Source: Polyodon spathula
Taxonomy: Eukaryota; Chordata; Actinopteri; Acipenseriformes; Polyodontidae
DNA: 64,000 bases
Direction of reading: 5' to 3'
NCBI RefSeq assembly: GCF_017654505.1
Contig: NC_054538.1
Coordinates: 59,044,184 to 59,108,183, forward strand
Shown one piece after another: positions 11,892 through 23,076 of this stretch. The notes below the pieces were generated by a model. That model worked only from the letters and a program-made list of their open reading frames with translations, was not told where the DNA came from and ran no database searches. A program made the position numbers and the translations under genes. Every line of letters begins with the position of its first letter. The first letter of the stretch is position 1.

Positions 11892-12554
11892 TAATGTTTT
11901 GCTCTGCTCTTAATTCTGTCTATAACAATAGTGTTGTCTACTTAGCTGTCCAACTGGAAGAATCCCTTCCGGGAGCTGTTATGATTGAACTTGAATGACT
12001 TGGAATGGTGGCAGTGCAGCTGATATGATGTAATGAACTGCAGTCAAGATGTTAACAATGAAAAGAAAGATGACAAGTACATTATTTAAACCGTTATAGC
12101 AGCACTTGGGGACATATAACGCAATATTTTTCGGAACCCCTCCACTTACTCTCTAAGCTTCTACGAGGGGGAAAAATAAAGAATTAATGGAACAGTTAAT
12201 TACACCGCCAACCCTCGTACATTATTTTTCAACAAAGGATCGTTTCCAAAGAAACAAAACCTATTTTTGAAAAGTTTTTTCTTGTGGAAAAATACATTGT
12301 GTGGTAGACGTTGATATTTCAAAGTTAGATGTATTCCATAACTTAAAAAATATATATTTTCATATTTATCAGCTGACAGCAGTTCAGTGGCCTACTATTG
12401 TATTCGTTGTTTGCTAAAAAGAACGTGAACTACTTTGTATTCGTGTGTTTGCTAATAAAAAGAACTACTTGACATATAATATATATATGTATATATATAT
12501 ATATATATATATGTGTATATATATATATATATAGTGTGTGTGTATGTGTGTTAA

Positions 12555-12586
<32 letters not shown>

Positions 12587-14783
12587 TGAGATGTTTATAT
12601 AATACCTTGTATATCAGTTTGCTTATTAATGTACATAGACATGTCAGTTACATGTAATCAAAGAACTTATATATACTGACTATTATTGGACATGTCAAGT
12701 TAACAGGCTTCTAATGTACTGTAGAAAGTCACATTGTACATCAGTTTCTTTGAGGATAATTGACACTTTCAGACTGGGGTGACATGAGCCACAAAAATGA
12801 AGTCAAAGACAATCCCTAAGTAGGGTTATGTTCAAAACTTCCTGGGGTAAAGTTAAAGAATAACAAAAACATTGTATGGTAGTCATTTATAGTCTTAAGA
12901 CATGAGTGAAAATATGCAAAAGGAGATAATTATATTGTGTGGGAAGAGCAGAAATGTTTGAAGTCAAGACAAAGCAGCATAGACAGACATCATCCTTTGC
13001 AATAATGAACTAGTATTTCGGGTTGCTTTGTGTCTATCTATACAATGGCATTCTGACAGTTCACAAGTAAATGCTGCTGTCATTTCATTTGGATCCACAT
13101 AATTAGAAGGTGTCAACATGCAGGGCAGGACTTGGTTTGAGACAAGACCTCCCAGAAAGGCTTACTATAAATTGTAATGGAAGTCAACTGGGAATGTGCT
13201 TAAATGAAGAAGCTTGAAGATTAATTTGGCGAAGGCACAGAAACCCCTTTGCAAAAAGCCAAACAGATGATCATCATTATCATCATCATCATTACGGATG
13301 GTTTTAAAATACTGTTTAAATAAGGTTAATGAAAAGTGACTATTAAAAATAGCTTAAATAATACCTAATATAGAAGGACAACTTGTGTTCCAGTACTTAT
13401 TGGAGGGTTGTGATTATTTTCCTTTTATCATGGAATTTGACATTGGCAGGTAACAACCCAAAACCATGACCTTGGATAGCATGTAAGTTGTTTCATTAAA
13501 ACAGCTCAAGTTAGAAATGTTGGATTTTGTTCCTCTTTTGCAGTAAATAGGAAAGTGTTGCTTCAATGAGATTTCCAGTGTGCCTTTGCCCTTGTTTCTC
13601 ACATCCATAAAATAGTTAATATAGAATTATCTTTCATAGCTCTGCCCCTTTGTAAACGGCATCTATTTTGAACTTCCACCAACAGCTGCAATTGATTTGA
13701 GAATTATGTATTGAATGAGTGGATTTTTTGCTGTATTCAATTATTTGTTTGTTTTTAACTTACAAATCTCACAGATGTACTTTTTGTAAATTAGATACCA
13801 GAAGAGGCTGTTTGTTTAAAGTAGCCAACAACATTATCTCCAGGGTAGTTTAAAAAAATATATATATATATATTTCCACCTTTTCACATGTTACAACTTT
13901 ACCTGGTAATCTCTTCTCTTCATCTGTTACAGCGCTTTGCTTCATACAATCTGTTCTGAATGAATTCACCCCTCCATTTGTGCCCCTTGTGATCTAAGTT
14001 TGAAATAGTGACTTGCGTTACCAACTATATATGTAATTTGGGGATTTATAAAATTAAATCAAATCCCCCTTTCCCCCTTTTTTTAGACTGAAGAGGATAT
14101 TCTTTTAACCTTTCCTTTTAGAGCTCATCCCATTTAAGCAAAAAAACTGTATACAAAAAATGCATAGCACTTTAAATGCTTGTTTTTGAATCTAGAGCCA
14201 AATGCTACATCCACGTACCCAGTGTAATCAAATACTAACCAGAGTTTTACCCCAAACCTTTTACTTAATCCGAAATATCATTCTGAAAACAACAGATGAT
14301 ATTCGAAGTGTAGATGCTCCTGGAGCACTTGCTACCTGAAGTATCAACAACCTGCATTTTAAGTGGAGTCTATCAAGAACATGATATAATCTTTGTATAA
14401 TTTACCAAACCTTGTAAAGGTGGTTGGTACTGATTGGATTCATCAGTTGTTTATGGCCTGTTTTATTAATATTGATGTTTTATATTCCTCCTAGAAAACT
14501 GAGGACAAAGTCTTGTAATTATATAATAACTGAATATTTCCAGTAGCTTGGTTGTGGTGAGCATGGGTGCAAGTACTGTAGACTTCTTGCTAATCAGTGA
14601 GAATCACTTCATGGAAAATTAACTTTTTTTTTTTTTTTTTGTAAATGATTGCAGCGTTTCAGATGTATCTTTTTATTTTTAGGCATATATGTTTTATTTT
14701 TGGATTTCATCAAAGTTTATTTATAATTTCATATAGCTATATTGGACATGTGTTTGTGGCACTAATTCACAACCCCATCATAC
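11892..14783. other. Unassigned DNA with AT tracts
   Basis: No gene recognised. It holds an (AT)n region (12478-12597), a short (ATC)n tract near 13266 and a poly(T) run near 14622. Confidence 0.5.
12478..12597. repeat. Compound (AT)n/(GT)n array
   Basis: AT dinucleotide blocks are separated by GTGTGTGTATGTGTG-type interruptions. Confidence 0.9.
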
Positions 14784-15207
14784 TGTAGCATTTCAGGGTA
14801 AACAAAGGGGAGGCAGACGACCGCAGCAAGATCTCATTCAGATGTTTATTAAGGTCAGGACACGACAACACAGCCCCGAGCTGCTTGCAGGTAGCTCCTA
14901 AATAGAGATCCCGCCGAGCCCTATTGGCTTACACGCACACACAAAAGGTTACATTTACATACACACTGACCAATAGCTCAAACCCTCAGTCCCGCGCAAG
15001 CAGCTGACTGGCAGAACCGAACACAAATCACAGAGCAGCAAACACAGACCCCCATCTACATATAGCTGCACTGTACACGTGACATCCCAGACAGCACACG
15101 AGCACTGCCTAGACACAAAACGCTCTTTACTCTTAGATTCATGCAGGGTGATGCACAAACAGCGGAAATGACAGGACAAACACACACACTTAGCACAGAT
15201 CGCTACA
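14784..15207 (-). mobile_element. Solo LTR, retrovirus-like, 4-bp target duplication
   Basis: The segment is bounded by TGTAGC and GCTACA (perfect 6-bp inverted ends) and flanked by ATAC on both sides (14780-14783 and 15208-15211). The orientation is minus: on that strand a TATA-like CTCTATTTAGG is followed about 70 bp later by CTTAATAAA, a polyadenylation signal, and then a short U5-like end. A 4-bp duplication with a roughly 424-bp LTR suits an endogenous retrovirus of the class I (gamma/epsilon) type better than the 5-bp gypsy pattern of the nearby elements. No internal region remains, so it is the product of LTR-LTR recombination. Confidence 0.75.
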
Positions 15208-15211
15208 ATAC

Positions 15212-15670
15212 CTTTCACTTCAGGATACTGAAGTGGCCTTTTGACATTGTGCATGACTGTAGCCCCTCACCCCCTGATTTTGCAATGCATAAAATAAAAG
15301 GTTCAGTTTACCCCATGGTTGGCATTTGTTTCACTTACAATATGTAAAAAATATACACTTCTTTCCTTACAATATATGTAAAAATAGACACTTCTCATGG
15401 ATACTAGTCACTTACCATGTCACCCCCTCAGCACTTCAAACAGTTCTACTCTATGTGACTGTGCTGTCTGTGGCATGACTTACACTTTCAATCATATACA
15501 GTTACATTTTGTTTTGAAGTATTTACGGTGGTTTTGAGTGCCTTTTCTCCAGGATGTCAAAATATCCTTAAAAAACTAGACATTCTCACCCCTCAAGGGA
15601 CAGTTCACTGGTGCGGATGTGGTCTGTTGAATTAATTGTTTTCAAAATACAAAATGTTTTTCTTTGTACT
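15212..15670. other. Unassigned spacer between two LTR insertions
   Basis: No gene recognised. Two related stretches (TACAATATGTAAAAAATA near 15338 and TACAATATATGTAAAAATA near 15368) are a short tandem duplication. The last 5 bp, GTACT (15666-15670), are the left target duplication of element A. Confidence 0.6.
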
Positions 15671-15892
15671 TGTAACAAAGTGCCCGCCCCTGTGTATATT
15701 ATCTGTTATGTGTTGCGTGTGGTGTGTTTAAATGTTGGTGTATAGACATTGGTACACGGGATATAAACGGGTCTGTAACACGAGTGTTTAAAAATGTATA
15801 TGTGTATTTAGGCACGAGGATTGCACAGCACTTCACGTGCAAGTAAAATGTAGTAATATGTGAGCACGGGGAATTGCACTTTATTAATTCAC

Positions 15893-15939
15893 GTGCTGGG
15901 ATTCAAGTGAATAATTAATTGGTAATTGAATCCCAGCAC
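15893..15939. promoter_or_regulatory. U3 hairpin just upstream of the LTR TATA box
   Basis: GTGCTGGGATTCAA and TTGAATCCCAGCAC are perfect 14-bp inverted arms separated by 19 bp, ending five bases before the TATA-like block. The same structure is at 19228-19274 in the 3' LTR. It could be a protein-binding palindrome or a transcript stem; its function is inferred only from position. Confidence 0.7.
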
Positions 15940-15944
15940 AATAG

Positions 15945-15952
15945 TATATATA
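15945..15952 (+). promoter_or_regulatory. LTR TATA-box candidate
   Basis: TATATATA lies in an AGTATATATAGATGC context about 250 bp upstream of the LTR polyadenylation signal, as expected for a U3/R promoter. Confidence 0.6.
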
Positions 15953-16197
15953 GATGCACGTTGGCACATACTGGTGGTTGGGTGTTCGGTGAGCGGAGAA
16001 CGGGATTGGAGACGGAGGAAATAAGGAAAGTAGTAGTAGTAATAATAACAACAACAACAAAGTATCTGCTCACCGTGTTTGTCAGTGTCTGTCCGTGCAC
16101 CGTTTTGTTAAGTTTATTCTGTTTTCGTTTGTCTGTTTATTTTGGCGTAGAGTGCCGTGTCCTGTGTTTTTCGTGTTTCTTAAACCTTTTATTTTGT

Positions 16198-16203
16198 AAT
16201 AAA
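16198..16203 (+). terminator. LTR polyadenylation signal AATAAA
   Basis: AATAAA within TTTTGTAATAAACCGGC, about 108 bp before the LTR end. The copy in the 3' LTR (19533-19538) would end the element transcript. Confidence 0.65.
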
Positions 16204-16313
16204 CCGGCGCCAACAGGCGTCTTCATCATTTCATTTCATCCGTCCTGTGTTTTGTATATTTCATTACCTTTCCTGGTTCTGACGCCGCCCACTTCGGCCG
16301 TCTCTGTGACACG

Positions 16314-16331
16314 TGGTGTCCTGCGTGGGAT
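16314..16331 (+). other. Primer-binding-site-like motif of element A
   Basis: TGGTGTCCTGCGTGGGAT starts two bases after the LTR. Element B has TGGTGTGAGAACCGGGAT at the same place (27834-27851) and element C has TGGTGTCAGAGTGGGAT on the minus strand (43638-43654). The shared TGGTGT...GGGAT supports a common tRNA primer; I do not assign the tRNA. Confidence 0.65.
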
Positions 16332-16814
16332 TTAACAGCGCCTCCAAGCGTCAGACCAGGAGAGGTTTTTTTGTGTGGGAGAAAAAAAAAAAAAAAAAAG
16401 GGGGCGTCTTTGGATTACAAAAAAAAAAGAAAGAAATGGGGAGAAGCAGGAGAGAGGATAAAGAGGTGAGGGACAGGGAGGAGGAGTGCCGCCTAAGGGC
16501 CAGACATCCCCGGCGATGTAACCAGTCCTTGCCGGGGTGCCTCCTCTGCAACCAGGACCATCTCTTTGCCAATTGTCCCTTCCGCTGCCCCTACCAAGAG
16601 GGAGAGGAGGAACTGCCGCAGGAGAGGAAGGTGAGGAGGTGGCAGAGAAGGGGAAAGGGGAAGAGGAAGGCAGAGGTCCCACCGCTGTCTCCACAGCCGC
16701 ACCAGTCTCCTGCAAGGGAGGGAGAGCCGCACCAGTCCCCTGTATCAAGGGGAGACTACACACCGCTCCCACCTCCACCACCAGGAGACTACACGCCGCT
16801 CCTACCTCCATGGG

Positions 16815-17466
16815 CAGGAGCAGAGCAGCAGGAGCTGCCTCTGCCTCCGCCACCTCCACCGGCAGGCGCAGAGCAGCAGGAGCTGCCTCTGCCTCCGCCT
16901 CCTCCACCGGCAGGAGCAGAGCAGCAGGAGCTGCCTCTGCCTCCGCCACCTCCACCGGCAGGCGCAGAGCAGCAGGAGCTGCCTCTCCGCCACCTCCACC
17001 GGCAGGCGCAGAGCAGCAGGAGCTGCCTCTGCCTCCGCCACCTCCACCGGCAGGGGCAGAGCAGCAGGAGCTGCCTCTGCCTCCGCCTCCTCCACCGGCA
17101 GGGGGAGAGCAGCAGGAGCTGCCTCTGCCTCCGCCACCTCCACCGGCAGGGGGAGAGCAGCAGGAGCTGCCTCTGCCTCCGCCACCTCCACCGGCAGGAG
17201 CAGAGCAGCAGGAGCTGCCTCTGCCTCCGCCACCTCCACCGGCAGGGGGAGAGCAGCAGGAGCTGCCTCTGCCTCCGCCACCTCCACCGGCAGGGGCAGA
17301 GCAGCAGGAGCTGCCTCTGCCTCCGCCACCTCCACCGGCAGGGGGAGAGCAGCAGGAGCTGCCTCTGCCTCCGCCACCTCCACCGGCAGGAGCAGAGCAG
17401 CAGGAGCTGCCTCTGCCTCCGCCACCTCCACCGGCAGGGAGCAGAGCAGCAGGAGCTGCCTCTCCC
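16815..17466 (+). repeat. 48-bp coding minisatellite, 14 units
   Basis: Units contain GAGCAGCAGGAGCTGCCTCT; each encodes 16 residues of the PPPAGAEQQELPLPPP type. Fourteen occurrences of the core were counted. One unit lacks 4 bp and one has an extra G, which breaks the frame. Confidence 0.9.
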
Positions 17467-17653
17467 TGAGCACCAGCAGCAGGAAAATAAAAGGTATCCC
17501 TTCCACCCGCCAGGGTCCATGCCGGCAGGTCCCCGTCCACCAGCAGGAGCTGAACCTCTGCTGGGTCCCCTCCACCGGCAGGAGCAGGCAGCAGGAGCTG
17601 CCTCTGCCTCCCCACCTCCACCAGCAGAGCAGGTGAGGAGCTGCCTCTGCCTG

Positions 17654-17890
17654 CCACCAGCAGAGGGTGAATGCCTGCTGGGTCCCTTGTCCACCAGCAG
17701 AGGGTGAATGCCTGCTGGTATCACTTCCCCCCACCAGCAGAGGATGAATGCCTGCTGGTATCACTTCCCCCACCAGCAGAGGGTGAATGCCTGCTGGTAT
17801 CACTTCCCCCACCAGCAGAGGGTGAATGCCTGCTGGTATCACTTCCCCCACCAGCAGAGGATGAATGCCTGCTGGTATCACTTCCCCCAC
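17654..17890 (+). repeat. 38-40-bp coding minisatellite, 6 units
   Basis: Units share CAGAGG(G/A)TGAATGCCTGCTGG and encode PPPAEGECLLVSL-type repeats in the downstream frame. Element B has related 36-bp and 39-bp units at 28545-28770. Confidence 0.85.
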
Positions 17891-18106
17891 CATCACGAGG
17901 AGAGGAGCTGGAGCTTCCTCTGCCTCCACCTCCATCAGGGGGAGAGGAGCAGGAGCTGCCTCTCCCTGCACCACAAGGGCCAGGACTAGATGCTGGCGGT
18001 CCTCAGCAGCCCTTGCATAGGCTGCTGAGGGAAGCACGGGGAAGAACCTCCCGGCTGCAGTGGCCGAAAAGAGGGCCAACACCCGCACCCCAGCTTGTCC
18101 TGACTG

Positions 18107-18265
18107 CCAGCCTCGCTTCGCCCAAGGATGCCAGCCTCGCTTCGCCCAAGGATGCCAGCCTCGCTTCGCCCAAGGATGCCAGCCTCGCTTCGCCCAAGGA
18201 TGCCAGCCTCGCTTCGCCCAAGGATGCCAGCCTCGCTTCGCCCAAGGATGCCAGCCTCGCTTCGC
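18107..18265 (+). repeat. 24-bp coding minisatellite, 7 units
   Basis: Seven essentially identical units encode DASLASPK. They pass directly into the 27-bp array with the shared ASP codons. Confidence 0.92.
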
Positions 18266-18535
18266 CTGGGGTTGCCCGCCGCTCTGCATCGCCTGGGGTT
18301 GCCCGCCGCTCTGCATCGCCTGGGGTTGCCCGCCGCTCTGCATCGCCTGGGGTTGCCCGCCGCTCTGCATCGCCTGGGGTTGCCCGCCGCTCTGCATCGC
18401 CTGGGGTTGCCCGCCGCTCTGCATCGCCTGGGGTTGCCCGCCGCTCTGCATCGCCTGGGGTTGCCCGCCGCTCTGCATCGCCTGGGGTTGCCCGCCGCTC
18501 TGCATCGCCTGGGGTTGCCCGCCGCTCCGCATCAC
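18266..18535 (+). repeat. 27-bp coding minisatellite, 10 units
   Basis: Ten nearly identical units encode PGVARRSAS; the last unit varies slightly. Element B also has ten units here, but strongly diverged (29178-29450). Confidence 0.92.
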
Positions 18536-18991
18536 AGCCGGAAGTACTGTGGCCGGAACCCCACGAAGGGGAGCTGCCGGCCACGAAGAAGGGGGAGGAG
18601 GTCTGGAGACCGCCAACCCCAGCAGCAGTTTCGCTGCCGGAGGAGGGGGAGGAGGTCTGGAGACCGCCAACCCCAGCAGCAGTTTCTCCGCCGGAGATCG
18701 TGGGGGAGGTCCGGAGACCTGCTCCCTCTGCAGTTTCTTCCCTGCAGGAAGAACGGTGGTTGAAGCCCCACCAAGGGGAGCTGCCGGCGCCGAAGGAGGG
18801 GGAAGGTCAGGAGACCACACCCCAAGCAGCCTTTCCGCTGCTAGGACTACCCTGGCAGGAGAATGCTACCCTGCTGACAGCATTACGACCTGTGGGCCCC
18901 TGGAAGCCTCTGGTCCTGGCCAAGGACTTTGGGCGGGACTTTTGGGCTTTTAAGGGGGGAGGTGGCCATTGAGGCCATGTGTGCTTTGCAC

Positions 18992-19000
18992 AGGGGGGGG
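18992..19000 (+). other. Polypurine tract of element A
   Basis: AGGGGGGGG lies five bases before the 3' LTR and fits the plus-strand priming site of LTR elements. Confidence 0.7.
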
Positions 19001-19005
19001 GTATA

Positions 19006-19646
19006 TGTGACAAAGTGCCCGCCCCTGTGTATATTATCTGTTATGTGTTGCGTGTGGTGTGTTTAAATGTTGGTGTATAGTCATTGGTACACGGGATATA
19101 AACGGGTCTGTAACACGAGTGTTTAAAAATGTATATGTGTATTTAGGCACGAGGATTGCACAGCACTTCACGTGCAAGTAAAATGTAGTAATATGTGAGC
19201 ACGGGGAATTGCACTTTATTAATTCACGTGCTGGGATTCAAGTGAATAATTAATTGGTAATTGAATCCCAGCACAATAGTATATATAGATGCACGTTGTC
19301 ACATACTGGTGGTTGGGTGTTCGGTGAGCGGAGAACGGGATTGGAGACGGAGGAAATAAGGAAAGTAGTAGTAGTAATAATAACAACAACAACAAAGTAT
19401 CTGCTCACCGTGTTTGTCAGTGTCTGTCCGTGCACCGTTTTGTTAAGTTTATTCTGTTTTCGTTTGTCTGTTTATTTTGGCGTAGAGTGCCGTGTCCTGT
19501 GTTTTTCGTGTTTCTTAAACCTTTTATTTTGTAATAAACCGGCGCCAACAGGCGTCTTCATCATTTCATTTCATCCGTCCTGTGTTTTGTATATTTCATT
19601 ACCTTTCCTGGTTCTGACGCCGCCCACTTCGGCCGTCTCTGTGACA
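19006..19646 (+). repeat. 3' LTR of element A
   Basis: 641 bp, identical to the 5' LTR except for three substitutions I could find (TGTGAC/TGTAAC, TAGTCATT/TAGACATT, GTTGTCAC/GTTGGCAC). It is followed by the GTACT duplication. Confidence 0.92.
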
Positions 19647-19651
19647 GTACT

Positions 19652-21614
19652 GTAAAAAAAAAAAAAAAAAAGTTAGTTTTTGTTTTTTTGTGAATTTCTA
19701 TTACTGTGAGAATTGTTACGTTTTGCTACTATCTAAAGGGATGAAACTGGAAACCAGGTGCACTTGAAGGGCTTTATCAGTTAATCTGTGTGCAATCCTG
19801 CAATACCCAAAGTCAATTCCTTACTCATATTTCTATTATTTAATGAATTTCCCCATTGCAAGTCACCACTTCTTACTCAGAAAAAACCCTATCGAATTGA
19901 TTGATTTGATGCGGCATCCACAGAGATGGTTTCTCCCCATTGATTTCTTTGATTAAGTGTTGCATTTCTACTGGACTTTAGGTGCTTTGGTCTACTTTTC
20001 TTACTCTGTTGTTAACTGAAATGCATTAGCATTACTACTTTCAGTCCTCCTGGTCTCATTTGATGTTAACTGATCTGTTTCTTCAACTACAATGCTTCAT
20101 TAACTTTAACCTGTGCTACATTTGAATGCTCTTGTTCCCTTTCTCTCTTTTCTGCTTTTCAGCCTTGGCTGTTCTTTACTCGATTTTGTCTGAATTCAAG
20201 CGAAAAAGGCTGAAACTAGTGTAAATTCAGATCTCTATTCTGTGTGTAACGTGTACCTGTAACACCACTTTTTTATGTACAGCCTTCCATGCTGTTATGT
20301 AAATTAGGGTTCTGACAGTAAAACAAGTGAATAATTTTGTTTGGTACTGGAAGGTGTTTGTTTAATGGTCCTTCACAGTACAACCTATTTTACATTTTTC
20401 ATTAACCTTATTGTGTTATTCTTCTGTCTACTTATTGATTTGGTTTCTGTGTCACTCACTTTGTGGGCTCGATTTTTATGACGGGTGAAACCTCTAACGC
20501 TAGGGCAAAACACGTTTGCCACTGATTTTGATATAAAAAAAAAAACAAAACTCGGGAGTAAACTACATTCGTCCTGTTCTGCGATTTTGGTGATATTTTT
20601 AGCCCCGTCCTGTTCCAGTGGTCGGCATAACTTTTGGTGGGTGTGGCCTCATTTCCATGTTAGCTTTGATCAATTTCAATGATGGTGCAGACAGTGGTGA
20701 CTGTATCTCATACTAACCTGGTAAGGGGGAGGTTTATTTTAAACCCAGCGCTATCGATTTGAATGTGCATGTTGTCATTAGATATTTTGTTTGTTTCTGT
20801 TTTAAACTACACACAAGAAGAGAATATTCTCTTAAAAGACACATCATCTGAAATGCATTATTGCATGCAGGTATGAAGTACAGGCTTCATATATAAGGAA
20901 CACTTTTTGTTTCAGAGCAGCGGTAATGTAAGAAGACAGTAGGATAATTGTACAGCGTCACTTTGCATCCTAAAATCTTTAATGGAAAGATGTCTGATAC
21001 CTAAACTTTAGTGGTATTGTGAAAAGTTCCTCCTTTCGAATGATGTATTGGACTGGTACATCACTGAATTTATAATGATGTATGCCGTACACAGTTATAT
21101 AACTTTATTAATTTCTTCAGATCTCTAGGCATTTGAGCGACTATTATATGACCTAACTTACATTCCAGCATGCTACGTCAAAAACAATGTTACAAGTACC
21201 TCCAAATGAGTGTAAATGACTGACTGGACTCATTATGTATAGTCTATACAGTAGACATGGATCTGCTGTATGACAGAGGCTACCAGGAGTGTAGTGGGGC
21301 AGCAAGGGACTGGGGCGTCTATAGTTTTTTGGGGGTTGGAGCACCACTCCACCACTTATTTATCACCTAAAGTCAACATTTTGTTTTGGTATTTGTATTT
21401 TATCAATACAGACACTTCTCATGGATACTGGTTGCAACTCACATTCGTCAATGATGAATTGCCTGTACGACTGTCACTCACTACCATACATTAAAATGCC
21501 CAGGTTGTGAAAATACACTTCATTCATTTTGCATATTTTTTTTTTTTTTCAACCTTTTATTTATACTGCAGTCTAGCACTGCTTGCGACCCTTGGTCTGT
21601 GCTGTTCACTTTCT
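19652..21614. other. Unassigned DNA
   Basis: No gene or element recognised beyond a poly(A) run (about 19654-19671). Confidence 0.5.
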
Positions 21615-21660
21615 CACACAAACACACACACACACACACACATACACACACACACACACA
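21615..21660. repeat. (CA)n microsatellite
   Basis: About 22 CA units with one T interruption. Confidence 0.95.
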
Positions 21661-22141
21661 GGTGTGCAGTATGTAAAGCAATTTAATATACGAACATTTG
21701 AAAAAAACAGTCTCTTTTTTGGTTACGTTCCTGTGACAGACCAGGACCGTCTTCACTTGTCTTTTTGTGTAAAAAGGAACAGCACTCCAAAAGCACTGGT
21801 AGGTTTTTAAACTTGGGCAGGCCTGTGTTTATATTAAACACAAAACCTAACTCCTTCCAGGAGTGCTAAGTAAACATTTCACTTCTAAACTATACCAGAC
21901 AGCTAAGCTGTTTACTGGTCACAAAAACCCATATACTTTTACAAGTGGATCAAAACACAATACCTTCTCTTTGTTCCAGCTCCCTGGTAGTCTCTTTAAT
22001 ATAGCTTTGTTTTTTTTTTTTTATAGGACGTGGATGTTCTAATTAGCACCATTTATTCAATTTGGTAAACAGCCACATTCTCACAGGTTTTTGGCATCAA
22101 CAGTATTTACAGGGCTCTGCTGCCTCTACAATCCCCACAAT

Positions 22142-22167
22142 CCCCCCCCCCCCCCCCCCCCCCCCCA
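22142..22167. repeat. Poly(C) tract
   Basis: About 26 consecutive C, unusually long for a mononucleotide C run. Confidence 0.95.
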
Positions 22168-22229
22168 ACATATGCAAAGCACAGTGAAACACTGCCATTC
22201 CACAGCCACACTTTAAGTTTTTAACATTA

Positions 22230-23076
22230 CTTTTCCCAGGCTCCTTGATTTAAATTCAACACTTTTCACTATATATTCAAGCATTTTGTTGGCCTTTATT
22301 ATAGCCTCCCAATATTGTCTAGATGAAGACATTTATGAGTCTACATAAACTCCTATATCTTTTTCATATATTACTTCTTCAATTTCAGTATCTCCCATAT
22401 GGTATTTATAGTGGACATTTTTATTGTCTTACACTTTTCTATATTAAATGTCATTTACCATGTGTCTGCCCAGTTCTGAATGCTGTCTAGATCATTTTGA
22501 ATGACCTTTGCCGCTCATCTAGTCTTTGTGTCGTCTGCAAATTTAACAAGTTTGCTTACTGTACCAGAATCTCAAGTCATTAATGTAAATTAGGAATAGC
22601 GGAGGACCCAATATTGATCCCTTTGGTACTCCACTGGTTACCTCGCTCCATTTTGAGGTTTCTCTTCTAGTCAACACTTTGTTTTCTACATGTTAACCAC
22701 TCCGTAATCTATGTGCATGCATTTCCTGTGTTCAATTTTAATCTTTTATGTGGGACCTTGTCAAAAGCTTTCTGGAAATCTAAATAAACCATGTCATATG
22801 CTTTACAATTGTCCATTGTTGATGTTGCATCCTCAAAAAAATCAAGCAGGTCAGTTAGACACAATCCCCCTTTCCTAAAACCATGCTGACTGTCTCCCAG
22901 GATATACAGGTAATTTTCCATTTTGGATCTTGTTATATTTTCCATAAGTTTACATATAAGAGAATTCAAGCTTATTGGTCTGTAGTTACCTGGTTCGGTT
23001 TTGTCTCCCTTCTTGTAGATCGGATATTACGTTTGCAATTCTTCAGTCTGTCGGAACAACACCTGTCTCAAGAGAT
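22230..23076 (-). pseudogene. CR1-like LINE reverse transcriptase fragment
   Basis: On the minus strand, after frame corrections, this reads through non-LTR reverse transcriptase blocks in order: a GNYRPISLNSL-type start, an open stretch (22709-22969) with DSQHGFRKG and YLDFQKAFDKVPHKRL (palm motif A), VTSGVPQGSILGPLLF (near 22620) and KFADDT (22524-22545, catalytic FADD), and then thumb-region sequence. The order and wording match the Jockey superfamily (CR1/Rex1/L2). Several stops and frameshifts are present, and the 5' and 3' ends are missing. The intact protein would reverse-transcribe its own RNA at a nicked target; this copy is dead. Confidence 0.82.

Larger units (their letters stand above)
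15671..16311 (+). repeat. 5' LTR of element A
   Basis: It begins TGTAACAAAGTGCCC (the 3' copy begins TGTGACAAAG) and ends CTCTGTGACA. It contains a 14-bp inverted repeat (15893-15906 with 15926-15939), a TATA-like block (15945-15952) and AATAAA (16198-16203). The unusual start TGTAACA is probably a G-to-A change after insertion. Confidence 0.92.
16436..18972 (+). pseudogene. Zinc-knuckle, repeat-rich gag-like protein of element A (frameshifted)
   Basis: The proposed start is the ATG at 16436 behind an A-rich leader, because the product then begins MGRSR, matching MGKSR in element C. A basic, charged N-terminus is followed by a zinc-knuckle-like CLLCNQDHLFANC (CX2CX3HX4C, one residue short of the usual CX2CX4HX4C), an acidic/basic patch, and then repeats: 14 copies of a Pro-rich 16-residue unit, about 6 of a 13-residue unit with CLLVSL, 7 of DASLASPK and 10 of PGVARRSAS. 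A Pro/Glu/Trp-containing tail ends at the stop 18970-18972. Small indels in the Pro-rich array (a unit 4 bp short near 16985, an extra G near 17440, another slip before 17690) move the frame, so no single frame spans it. A nucleic-acid-binding gag-like role is inferred from the knuckle and LTR context; no capsid domain was recognised. Confidence 0.6.
15671..19646 (+). mobile_element. Element A: non-autonomous LTR retrotransposon with gag-like repeat protein
   Basis: A complete 3976-bp element with two 641-bp LTRs, flanked by the perfect duplication GTACT (15666-15670, 19647-19651). Directly inside the 5' LTR is an 18-nt primer-site-like motif (16314-16331). A purine run (about 18992-19000) precedes the 3' LTR. 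The 2.7-kb interior encodes one zinc-knuckle, repeat-rich protein and nothing resembling protease, reverse transcriptase, RNase H or integrase. It therefore resembles gag-only non-autonomous LTR elements (TR-GAG type) and would need an autonomous relative. By eye the LTRs differ at three positions, so insertion is recent. Elements B (27479-30154) and C (41188-44064) share the plan; the solo LTR at 39993-40464 shares its LTR sequence. Confidence 0.9.

Noticed and set aside
15919..16335. Open frame of 138 codons in the LTR of A (and 19254-19655)
   Set aside because: It lies in the LTR across promoter and polyadenylation sequence, has no domain, and is duplicated only because the LTR is.
18107..18535. 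Perfect short tandem repeats considered as a CRISPR array
   Set aside because: Units are contiguous without unique spacers, in-frame coding, and inside a eukaryotic LTR element.
16802..18820. Long minus-strand open frame (672 codons) inside element A
   Set aside because: It exists because the repeat units are multiples of 3 bp and GC-rich, so all frames stay open. It lacks a start context and opposes the LTR, knuckle and polypurine-tract orientation.
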